DNA from: Planctomycetota bacterium
GTDB lineage: Bacteria; Planctomycetota; JAJSAM01; JAJVHW01
Assembly: GCA_021776825.1 (NCBI GenBank)
Contig: JAJFFG010000046.1
Span: forward strand, 1 to 64,000
Length of the DNA: 64,000 nt
Reading direction: 5' to 3'
The notes beneath the pieces were generated by a model that was not told the DNA's origin, searched no databases, and saw only the letters and a program-made list of their open reading frames with translations. The translations under genes and the position numbers were made by a program. Of this stretch, positions 49,292-56,683 are shown in pieces. Position 1 is the stretch's first letter. Each line of letters opens with the position of its first letter.

Positions 49292-50340
49292 TGTTCGACC
49301 CGCGCTTCTGGCTCGTGGTGGGCGGTGTCGCCGCGGCGGCGGCGCTCCAAGGTCCGCTCGGCCAGACGAACGCTGATCGACGTCGCAACGACTTCCGATA
49401 CACGCCGGACGCCGACGTCGCGCGCGTGCTCTCGCTCGGCCATCGCTCGACGCTCGCCAACACGATCTGGCTGCGCGGCCTGCCGGACTTCGCGCGCGAG
49501 TTCCGGGACAAGAAGCTGAAGAAGCGCTGGCTCGCCGGTGTCTTCGACGTCGTGACCGAGCTCGAGCCCGGCTTCTTCACCGCGTACTGGTTCGGCAGCA
49601 CCTACCTGACCCTCGTCGACCGCGACGACACGGCAGCCATCGAGCTGCTCGAGAGCGGCTGTCGGCGCATGCTGGCCATCGAGGAAGAGGACGGGCAGGA
49701 GTACTACATCACGACGCGGCTGCACATCGAGCTGGGCATGACCTACTACATGTGGAGCAAGGACAAGGAGAAGGCGCTCGAGGCTCTCGAGTTCGCCACC
49801 CGGCGTCCCGACTGCGACGCGCTGACGCGCAACATGGTCGTCGCGATGAAGATGGACGAGGGCGAGGACCTGGTCGCCCTGACGTACGCCGCGACCAACC
49901 TCGACAGCCCGAACCGCAACGTCCGCGAGAAGGCCGAAGAGGACTTCGAGCGCACCAAGATGAGGATGGTGCGCCGCGAGGCGCGCCGGTTCCTCGAGAC
50001 GCACACCCGCGAGCCGGTGTCGATCGCCGAGCTCCGCGAGTTCGCTCCCGGGGTGCCCGAGCTGATCTGGGACGGCGCGGAGATGGATGCCGACGGCGTG
50101 TTCGCGTTCCCCAAGCACGCAGCGACGGAGCTCCGCGCAACTCTGCACGGCGCGGAGTACGCCGCGCGGATCTATCGGGACAACCACGACGAGTGGCCAC
50201 CGCTCGAGTGGCTGACCACGCCCGGCTGGGACCCCGATCGCCCGAACGGCCTGGGTACGCTTCCGAGGCCTCCTGCCGGCCAGGCCTGGCACTTCGACCC
50301 AGCTACGGGGAAGGCGTCGGTCATCGACCTTCCCCAGTGA
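49291..50340 (+). CDS. Third gene of the ABC exporter operon, TPR-like hypothetical protein
   Basis: A 349-residue protein from ATG 49291, coupled to the permease. A short hydrophobic N-terminus (FWLVVGGVAAAAALQGPLG) suggests an anchor or uncleaved signal. Residues 40-220 are helical repeats (FFTAYWFGSTYLTLVDRDDT, LHIELGMTYYMWSKDKEKAL), TPR-like. The C-terminal 120 residues end in GLGTLPRPPAGQAWHFDPAT, a phrase like those found in planctomycete and deltaproteobacterial proteins that accompany ABC-2 exporters. It probably acts periplasmically with the exporter. No enzymatic motif. Confidence 0.6.
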   Translation: MFDPRFWLVVGGVAAAAALQGPLGQTNADRRRNDFRYTPDADVARVLSLGHRSTLANTIWLRGLPDFAREFRDKKLKKRWLAGVFDVVTELEPGFFTAYWFGSTYLTLVDRDDTAAIELLESGCRRMLAIEEEDGQEYYITTRLHIELGMTYYMWSKDKEKALEALEFATRRPDCDALTRNMVVAMKMDEGEDLVALTYAATNLDSPNRNVREKAEEDFERTKMRMVRREARRFLETHTREPVSIAELREFAPGVPELIWDGAEMDADGVFAFPKHAATELRATLHGAEYAARIYRDNHDEWPPLEWLTTPGWDPDRPNGLGTLPRPPAGQAWHFDPATGKASVIDLPQ

Positions 50341-50417
50341 ACGCGCGCGATGTGCGCAGGGGCTCTGGACCGCTCAGGCGGGCGGGTCCTCGTGAACGAC
50401 CCGGCCCGGCGAAGCGG

Positions 50418-50984
50418 CTAGGTCCCCGAGGGGATCTCCTGGCCGTTCTGCACGAGGGTCGAATACGAGGTCGAGACGAGGTCGCGATCGGCGATGCCGA
50501 AGTCGTGCACGAGGCGCGACACGTCGAGCAAGGCGGCGCCCTCGTCGTACTCGGGATCGTCCGGATCGAGCACAGCCTCGAACTCGAGGAAGTCGCCGAG
50601 GGTCTCGACCTGGTCGATGTGGATGCGCACCCGGTTCTGCCAGATGAAGACCTGGCGCCACTTGCGCACGATGACCTTCACGCCCCACTGCTTGCCGAGG
50701 AGCTTGCGCGTGCCATCGGCGTCCTCGACCGGCGTGAGCCGATACTGGCTCTTCCGCGGGTCAGGCGAGTCGGGTCGCGAGTAGCCGATCAGCCACGCCT
50801 CGCCGTTGGACGTCTCGCGCAGCTTCAGCCGGTAGCGACCGAGCGAGAAGTAGGTATCGACCTGTCGCCGCTCGCCCTCCTCCTCGGCGCCCAGCCCGCG
50901 CGCGATGTCGGAAGCGGCGTCGCGATCATCGATCCGAGCCTTGAGCTCGACGTTGGCGCGGAGGGGCTCCCGGGCGAGGTTCAT
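50418..50984 (-). CDS. CYTH-domain protein (class IV adenylate cyclase-like)
   Basis: A 188-residue protein. NVELKARIDD near the start is the EXEXK-type signature of CYTH enzymes. The tunnel pattern follows: VDTYFSLGRYRLKLRE, AWLIGYSRPD, VRKWRQVFIWQNRVRIHIDQ and GDFLEFEAVL. These enzymes act on triphosphate compounds (thiamine-TP, polyphosphate or ATP to cAMP); this sequence is closest to CyaB-like class IV cyclases. It is divergent from the gene at 51008, with only 23 bp between the two ATGs. Confidence 0.8.
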   Translation of the reverse strand: MNLAREPLRANVELKARIDDRDAASDIARGLGAEEEGERRQVDTYFSLGRYRLKLRETSNGEAWLIGYSRPDSPDPRKSQYRLTPVEDADGTRKLLGKQWGVKVIVRKWRQVFIWQNRVRIHIDQVETLGDFLEFEAVLDPDDPEYDEGAALLDVSRLVHDFGIADRDLVSTSYSTLVQNGQEIPSGT

Positions 50985-50992
50985 AACTACGG

Positions 50993-51000
50993 AGTATATC
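50993..51000. promoter_or_regulatory. Overlapping divergent -10 boxes in a 23-bp intergenic gap
   Basis: On the plus strand TATATC (50995-51000) ends 7 nt before ATG 51008. On the minus strand TATACT (complement of 50993-50998) ends 8 nt before ATG 50984. The two boxes overlap, so both transcripts would be leaderless and mutually exclusive. Confidence 0.4.
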
Positions 51001-51007
51001 GGACTGG

Positions 51008-52690
51008 ATGCCGACCGCGCTGCGCCGCCTGATTCGAGTCGTGTTCGTCGTCATCCTGACGGCCGTCGTGGCCACCCGGCTGGGCGGGCTCACCGACGAA
51101 GGTGAGCGGCTGAACATCGGTGCGGCACAGCACGTTCGGAGCGCCGACGACCGGGGTCTCGAGGCCGTGCGCAGGACGGGACCGGCCACGCTGCTCGCCA
51201 CGGCGGTCGGAGTCCACCTGCTGCAGCCGCCCGTCATCGAGCCCGATCCCACGGGCCCCAGCGATCAGGTGGGATGGCTGACGCTCCACGAGTCGACCCG
51301 CATCGGCAGCGATGCGTTCGTGCCCGCGTGGCTCGTGGCGCTGCTGGCGAGGCTCCCGGTGCTGCTCTCCGTGCTCCTCGGCCTGGTCGTCGTAGGGCGT
51401 CTCGCGGAGGCGATCGCGGGCGGCTTCGCGGGGGTCGTCGCCGAGGGCGCCTGGGCCGTGCACGGTGGCTTGTTGCTGCACGCGGGTCGCGCCGACGAGC
51501 CGGCTCTGGCTGCCACGGTCACGGCGCTCCTCCTCGCCGCCGCAGCCGACTACACCACCGCCTTCGGGGATCAGGGGACCATCCCCACATCCAGTCGACG
51601 GCGCCTCGTGCTCGGTCTCGGCGTCGCGCTCGGGCTGGCGGCGGCAACGTCGTTCGCGCTCGTCCCACTCGTCGGCGCCGTCGCCGTCTGGGTCGCGCTG
51701 CGGCGCCGGGCGCGTCGCTCACGCGGCGAGGTCCCGCGGCGCGAGTGGCGTCTTCGGGCCGTCGTGCTCGTACTTGCAGCGCTCGTGACCGTCTGGGCGC
51801 TCACTGGCTTCGATGTGGCTTCACCGGTGATCGGCGCAGGCTCGCACCCGGCGCTGCGGGCTGCGGCGAGCGCGTTCGGCCTCGACGGAGCGGCCCTCGG
51901 CGCGACGGCCGAGTCGTCGTCGATCCCGGCACCACTGGTTGCTCGGGGGCTGCTCCACGCGATCGTCGACGCGACACAGGCCGGTCCCGGCTCCGCACTC
52001 GCGGCCGCTGCGGCAGCCGGGGGCCCCGCCCTCGCGCTGCTGCTGCTCGCGGCGATCCCGGCTCTGATCTGGCTGCGACGCGATCGCGCGGACCTCCCGT
52101 CACTGCTGGCTCTCGGCGTGATCGTGCCCGTCCTGACGGCCTTGTTCGCCCCGCCGCGACTCGGCGCGACGTGCGCGCTGGCAGCCCTCCCGGCGAGCGC
52201 CGTCGTCTTCGGCACGGTCGTCGCCCGGCTCGGTCGTCACCGCCGAACCTTGGCAGTTGGATTGCTGGTCGGCTTGGCCGCGGCGGCGGTCACCGACCGT
52301 GTGCTGCGCGCGATCGAGCGCACGCCAACTTCCGTCGCCACCGACGCCACACCGACGAAGCGCGAACGCTGGATGCTCGATCGCTGGCTACGGCGCGCAC
52401 CGCGAACCAACGTGCACCTCGTCCTGGGTGATCCGCCTCGAACCGTGGTGCGGGTCGACGAGACGATCCGGAGCTGGGCAGCGAGCGATCCCGATCTCGC
52501 CTCCGTCGGGGAGACGCTCGGCGCGGCCGACGTTCTCGTCGTGGGCGACTGGCTCCGCGACTCGCTGCCGTCGGGGGCGCTGCCGCCGGGGGCGCTGCCG
52601 TCGGGAGCAGTAAGGTCCGGAGCAGGGCCACAGCGTGAGCCCGACGCGCGTCTCGGCCGACTGCTCGTGTTCGACGGCGCCTCCGACTGA
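51008..52690 (+). CDS. Polytopic membrane protein, GT39/ArnT-like
   Basis: A 560-residue protein with about ten transmembrane helices. The first helix (VVFVVILTAVVATRLGGLTD) is followed by DEGERLNIGAAQHV, an acidic pair after helix 1 as in GT-C glycosyltransferases. PAWLVALLARLPVLLSVLLG, GFAGVVAEGAWAVHGGLLLH and AGRADEPALAATVTALLLAA echo the PMT/ArnT pattern of alternating helices and short loops. The C-terminal 130 residues are soluble, with a repeat of SGALPPGALPSGA near residue 530. Activity is inferred, not certain. Confidence 0.55.
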   Translation: MPTALRRLIRVVFVVILTAVVATRLGGLTDEGERLNIGAAQHVRSADDRGLEAVRRTGPATLLATAVGVHLLQPPVIEPDPTGPSDQVGWLTLHESTRIGSDAFVPAWLVALLARLPVLLSVLLGLVVVGRLAEAIAGGFAGVVAEGAWAVHGGLLLHAGRADEPALAATVTALLLAAAADYTTAFGDQGTIPTSSRRRLVLGLGVALGLAAATSFALVPLVGAVAVWVALRRRARRSRGEVPRREWRLRAVVLVLAALVTVWALTGFDVASPVIGAGSHPALRAAASAFGLDGAALGATAESSSIPAPLVARGLLHAIVDATQAGPGSALAAAAAAGGPALALLLLAAIPALIWLRRDRADLPSLLALGVIVPVLTALFAPPRLGATCALAALPASAVVFGTVVARLGRHRRTLAVGLLVGLAAAAVTDRVLRAIERTPTSVATDATPTKRERWMLDRWLRRAPRTNVHLVLGDPPRTVVRVDETIRSWAASDPDLASVGETLGAADVLVVGDWLRDSLPSGALPPGALPSGAVRSGAGPQREPDARLGRLLVFDGASD

Positions 52691-52719
52691 CGCACACCGT
52701 TCAAACCGAGCGCGCCCGA

Positions 52720-52725
52720 TAGACT
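52720..52725 (+). promoter_or_regulatory. Putative -10 box (TAGACT) for the kinase gene
   Basis: TAGACT lies 19 nt before the ATG at 52745; a GGGAGGAG Shine-Dalgarno lies in between. Confidence 0.3.
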
Positions 52726-52744
52726 CGCGGCGGGAGGAGCGTGC

Positions 52745-55700
52745 ATGGAGGCAGGGGCCGACGGCCAGATTGCTAGCGAGGAGGCTCCGCGGACCGTCCT
52801 CGCCGGGCGTTACGAGCTCTACGAGGTCCTCGGTCGTGGCGGCTCGGGGGTCGTCTGGCGCGCGCGCGACCTCTTCGCCGGGGTCGACGTCGCCGTCAAG
52901 ACGATGCGGCCGGGCTACCTGAACTCCGAGCCGCGCGTGCGCCGTGAGATCGCCGCGCTGCGCCTCCTGCGCATCCCCGGTGTGGTCACACTCCGCGACG
53001 AGGTCGAGGCCGACGAGACCGTCCACCTGGTGATGGATCTCATCGAGGGCACGTCCTTCCCCGGCGAGGGCGTGGACGGCGCGTGGGAACAGGCGGCGCC
53101 GCGAGTGCGGTCTCTGCTCGAGACGCTCGGACGCGTGCACGCCGCCGGTGTCGTCCACCGGGACCTGAAGCCGAGCAACGTGCTGGTGGAGTCCGACGGG
53201 CGCGTGGTGGTGCTCGACTTCGGCCTGTCGTACGGCCCGGCCCTCGGGGGCACCCTGACCGTCGCGGGTGCGGTCGTGGGCACGCCGGAGTACCTCGCGC
53301 CGGAGCAGATCCGAGGCCAGGGCATCGACGGCCGCACTGACCTCTACGCGCTGGGCGTCATGCTCTACGAGACCTTCGCCGGTCGGCTCCCGATCGAGGC
53401 GTCCGACTTCGCCTCGCTCATGCAGCGCAAGCTCTCCGGTTCGACGGAGCCACTCCTGCGCGTGGCACCAGCCATCCCCCGCCGCGTGGCAGAGACGGTC
53501 GATCGGCTGCTCGCACCGGATCCGAACGACCGGCCGCAGTCGGCCGCCGAGACGCTGCGGCGCATGTTCGGGGGCGCGACGACTGGGGCCGGCGACATGC
53601 CGCTGCCGCGCCTCGGGGACCCACGCCCTCTCGAACAGGCGCTCACGGCGACCCGCGCGGGGACGTCGATCGACGTTTTCGGGCCACTCGGTTCCGGGCG
53701 GACGCGGCTTCTCGAGGAAGTTGCGGAGGCGCTGCGGGCCGAGGGTCGCGACGTGCACTGGATCACGGCCGGCCGGAGCCCGTACTCGAGTCTCACGGAC
53801 GTGCTCGGCGGCTTCGACGATCTGGCCGCGCTCTCGAGCGAAGAGGCGTTCGCTGCGCTTGACGAGCGACTTCGCGTGGCGATGACCGACGGCACCGTGC
53901 TGCTGCACGACGATCCGGACGACGTCGACCCCTGGTCGTCACGCTCGCTCGCGGCCCACCGCAGCGCTGGGTCCGTCGTGCGCGCCGTGTCGGCCCCCAC
54001 CGAGGGCTGCGTCACGCTCGTGTCGCTGCGCCCGGCGGATCTCGAGCCGCTGTTCCACGGTCCCAGTCGCATCCTGCATCTGCCCGAGGATGCCGCGGAG
54101 GAGCTCTGGCGTCGCACGGGCGGTCAGCCGGGTCGCGTGCGCGCTGAACTGGCGGCGTGGGTGCGCCACGGCATGGCGCGCTGGGAGGGCTCGCGCGTCG
54201 CGATCGACCGCTCCGCGCTCGCGCGATTGCACGGCGGCCTGCCGGTCGGAGGCGGACTGCTCACGGGCGCGCGCGCCGCGGCCCTGCACTCGCCGGAACT
54301 CGAGACGCTGCTGGCGTGGATCGCGCTCGCGTGGCCACACAGCCAGTTCGATCTGCTGGTCCGCGTCGCAGAGAGGCCGCGCTGGATGCTCGAGCCCGAG
54401 GTCGAGCTCCTCGTCAGCGATGGACTCGTGCAGCGCCTCGACGACGGCCGCCTCCAGCCGCTCGTGATCCCGGAGGCGCTCCAGGTCTGGCCCGAGGACC
54501 GGCGCCGCGCGGCCCACCGCGTCCTCGCCGACGCGCTGCCCCACGGCGCACCCGAGCGACTTCAGCATCTCGCCGCCGCGGGAGAGCCTGCCGAGGTCAT
54601 CGCGGAGGCGATCGTCCTGGGTCGCGAGCTCGTGAACCAGGGACAGATCGAGCCCGCGCTGGCCGCGCTCTCGCAGGCCCTCGACTCGGCACGCCGCGAA
54701 GACGACGCCACGTCCTACGGGCAGGTACTCCACGAGTACGCGCGAGCGTGTCTCTCGGCGGGGACCCCGGCGGCGGTCAACGAGGCACTCTACGAACTCG
54801 GGCGGGCGCCGGAGGCGTGCACCGGGCTGGCGCACCTGCGGGAGTTCCTGCTGGCCGCGCTCGAGACGCAGCAGGGCGACCCCGATCGCGCACTCACGAT
54901 GCTCGACGCGTGCTCCCCGTTCGACGACGAGGACCTCGAGCTCTGGCGTCACAGTCAGCGCGCCCGTGCGAGCGAGCGACTGCCAATCGAGCGGCAGGCC
55001 ACGGTCATCGACGAGATCGGCGCGTGGGCGGAGGAGTCCGGGAACTCCCGGGCGCGGTCCAACCACCGGACCTGGAGCGCCTCGCTACGGCAGCGTCAAC
55101 AGCGCTTCGCCGAGGCAGCCGAACTGCACCTCGAGGGAGCGGGAGAGGATGTCGCCGCGCCGGCCCGGATGGCCGGACTACTGAACGCCGGGGCCGCGTT
55201 CCTCGAGGTCGGACGTCTCACCGAGTCGCTCGCTGCAGCGCGCAGCGGTGTGGAGCTGGCGAAGTCGTGCCGTCACCCGCTCTACGAGGCGTACGCGGAG
55301 TCGCTCGTGCGCGACATCCGGTACCGCCTCGCCGAGTCCGACGAGCCGGACCACGAGCTGCTGGCGGCGGTCGCCGCGATCGGCGCCCCCGCGCTGGAGG
55401 CCGTCGTCGCGATGACCGAGGCCGCGTTCGCGTGGCGCTCAGGAGAGCCGCAGACCGCCCGCGAGCTGGCAACCCGCTCCGCGGCGATCTGGTCGGCGAC
55501 GGGCTACCGCGGCCCCTACCTGATCGCGCGCGGCCTCGAGGTCGACTGTGGCGATCCGCTGGGCGACGGCGAGGCCGCCGCGCTCATCGAGGAGGCCAAG
55601 GCCGAAGACGACCCGTTCGCTGCGGTCCAGTTGCTCGGCCTGCTCGCGCCCCACGTCGGACCGCTCCGCGAGCCACTCCGCGCCGCCCTCACCCACGTCG

Positions 55701-55774
55701 CCGCCGCCATCCCGGAAGACGCCCACGACGATCGCCGCGAGGTCATCTCCGTCCGCGAAGCTCTCGCGCGGTAG
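52745..55774 (+). CDS. Ser/Thr protein kinase with STAND-like and TPR regions
   Basis: A 1009-residue cytoplasmic protein; GGGAGGAG precedes the ATG. Residues 22-280 are a complete Hanks-type kinase: G-loop LGRGGSGVVW (29-38), Lys52 in VAVKTM, HRDLKPSN (138-145), DFG (158-160) and TPEYLAPEQ (about 180-188). Residues 300-480 look like a STAND/AAA ATPase (IDVFGPLGSGRTRLLEEVAE). The P-loop ends GRT instead of GKT, and the Walker-B position (VLLHDDPDD) is odd, so ATP hydrolysis there is doubtful. Residues 480-1009 are helical TPR-like repeats (LAALSQALDSARREDDATSY, GRLTESLAAARSGVEL). A signal-integration kinase of the type common in Planctomycetota and Myxococcota. Confidence 0.85.
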   Translation: MEAGADGQIASEEAPRTVLAGRYELYEVLGRGGSGVVWRARDLFAGVDVAVKTMRPGYLNSEPRVRREIAALRLLRIPGVVTLRDEVEADETVHLVMDLIEGTSFPGEGVDGAWEQAAPRVRSLLETLGRVHAAGVVHRDLKPSNVLVESDGRVVVLDFGLSYGPALGGTLTVAGAVVGTPEYLAPEQIRGQGIDGRTDLYALGVMLYETFAGRLPIEASDFASLMQRKLSGSTEPLLRVAPAIPRRVAETVDRLLAPDPNDRPQSAAETLRRMFGGATTGAGDMPLPRLGDPRPLEQALTATRAGTSIDVFGPLGSGRTRLLEEVAEALRAEGRDVHWITAGRSPYSSLTDVLGGFDDLAALSSEEAFAALDERLRVAMTDGTVLLHDDPDDVDPWSSRSLAAHRSAGSVVRAVSAPTEGCVTLVSLRPADLEPLFHGPSRILHLPEDAAEELWRRTGGQPGRVRAELAAWVRHGMARWEGSRVAIDRSALARLHGGLPVGGGLLTGARAAALHSPELETLLAWIALAWPHSQFDLLVRVAERPRWMLEPEVELLVSDGLVQRLDDGRLQPLVIPEALQVWPEDRRRAAHRVLADALPHGAPERLQHLAAAGEPAEVIAEAIVLGRELVNQGQIEPALAALSQALDSARREDDATSYGQVLHEYARACLSAGTPAAVNEALYELGRAPEACTGLAHLREFLLAALETQQGDPDRALTMLDACSPFDDEDLELWRHSQRARASERLPIERQATVIDEIGAWAEESGNSRARSNHRTWSASLRQRQQRFAEAAELHLEGAGEDVAAPARMAGLLNAGAAFLEVGRLTESLAAARSGVELAKSCRHPLYEAYAESLVRDIRYRLAESDEPDHELLAAVAAIGAPALEAVVAMTEAAFAWRSGEPQTARELATRSAAIWSATGYRGPYLIARGLEVDCGDPLGDGEAAALIEEAKAEDDPFAAVQLLGLLAPHVGPLREPLRAALTHVAAAIPEDAHDDRREVISVREALAR

Positions 55775-55826
55775 GTCGCGGAACTCGATCAGACCGATGT
55801 CGGCGGCGCGCCCTCCCGACAACGAG

Positions 55827-56096
55827 GTGAGAGAAGCATGGGCGCCGACGCCGACGCCCCGACAACCCCGCAGATCGCTGTTCGGCGCGCAGTCGTGTCG
55901 AGTGGGAGTCTGGCTGATCGGGGGGAGCCTCGTACTCGGGGCGGGCAACGTCATCGTGTGGACGGCACCGCGCGAACCCGCGATCGTACTCGCCGTCGTC
56001 ATAGCAGGACTGGCCGCGGTCGGCCTGGCCAGCGGCACGTGCGTGTTCGTGGTCGGGTGCATCGCGTGGTTGCGGGAGGACTCGCGCGAACCGTGA
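55827..56096 (+). CDS. Small two-helix membrane protein
   Basis: An 89-residue ORF from GTG 55827. The second half is convincingly membranous: VGVWLIGGSLVLGAGNVIVW and AIVLAVVIAGLAAVGLASGT, ending in CIAWLREDSREP. The first 25 residues are Pro/Thr/Arg-rich and no Shine-Dalgarno is visible, so the start is uncertain. No family recognised. It lies 52 nt after the kinase gene and could be co-transcribed. Confidence 0.5.
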   Translation: MREAWAPTPTPRQPRRSLFGAQSCRVGVWLIGGSLVLGAGNVIVWTAPREPAIVLAVVIAGLAAVGLASGTCVFVVGCIAWLREDSREP

Positions 56097-56131
56097 GCGC
56101 GGCGAACGCATCGCGCGACTCCTCCATACCG

Positions 56132-56236
56132 CTCCATACCGTCCCAGGGTCAATCCGCCGACCTGAGCACTCCGTCGCGACCCTGGGTCACCACGACCGG
56201 CGGGAACCGGCGGATTGACCCTGGGTCCGTATGGAG
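56132..56236. repeat. MITE-like element, repeat family C copy 2, 29-bp terminal inverted repeats
   Basis: Ends at 56132-56160 and 56208-56236 are inverted copies (CTCCATACCGTCCCAGGGTC and its complement) with two mismatches in 29. A third GACCCTGGGTCA lies inside, and a tandem extra CTCCATACCG flanks the left end. No ORF inside. It lies between convergent genes. Confidence 0.75.
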
Positions 56237-56305
56237 GGTCTCCGTGACCGGCGAGCCCCGCGGATGGACCGTGCGACCGCACGGGTGCGATGGCAAGCGA
56301 GGTGT

Positions 56306-56671
56306 CTACCTCGGCATCAGCTGCGCGAGGCCGCGGTCGCGCCGGAGAACAACGAAGTCATAGATGCCGGTCTCGACTCCGTCCTCTCTGTTCGCGAGGA
56401 CGACCGCCGTGTGATCGTGACTCGTGACGTCGATGCGGGAGGCGCACTCGTGCCAAGCCGAGCGCATCAGCGCCGTCAGGCTCTCGTCTCGCGTGGGCAC
56501 CAGGACCTCAACGAACACGATGTGGTGCGACTCGGGCCACATCACCAGAGCGACGCCCGCGACGAGGAACGCCCCGCGCAGTCCGGCCAGCCACGCCTCA
56601 CGCAGCGGACCCCAACGTCGTCGCTGCCTCGGTGGCGGCGACTCAAGGCGAGCCTCCGCGTGCGACCCCAT
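56306..56671 (-). CDS. Small membrane protein, third gene of the sigma-factor operon
   Basis: A 121-residue protein from ATG 56671, 12 nt after the anti-sigma gene. A transmembrane helix lies at about 29-45 (LRGAFLVAGVALVMW) after an Arg/Pro-rich cytoplasmic start. The C-terminal 75 residues (HHIVFVEVLVPTRDESLTAL, DHTAVVLANREDGVETGIYD) look like a small folded exoplasmic domain. No family recognised. Its position suggests a role linked to the anti-sigma/ARPP-1 protein. Confidence 0.6.
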   Translation of the reverse strand: MGSHAEARLESPPPRQRRRWGPLREAWLAGLRGAFLVAGVALVMWPESHHIVFVEVLVPTRDESLTALMRSAWHECASRIDVTSHDHTAVVLANREDGVETGIYDFVVLRRDRGLAQLMPR

Positions 56672-56683
56672 GAACGCTGCGCG

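Noticed and set aside
56132-56236. Inverted repeat considered purely as a transcription terminator
   Set aside because: Arms are 47 bp apart, with a related solo end at 41247 and a flanking partial duplication. This fits a mobile element better, though it may still affect termination.
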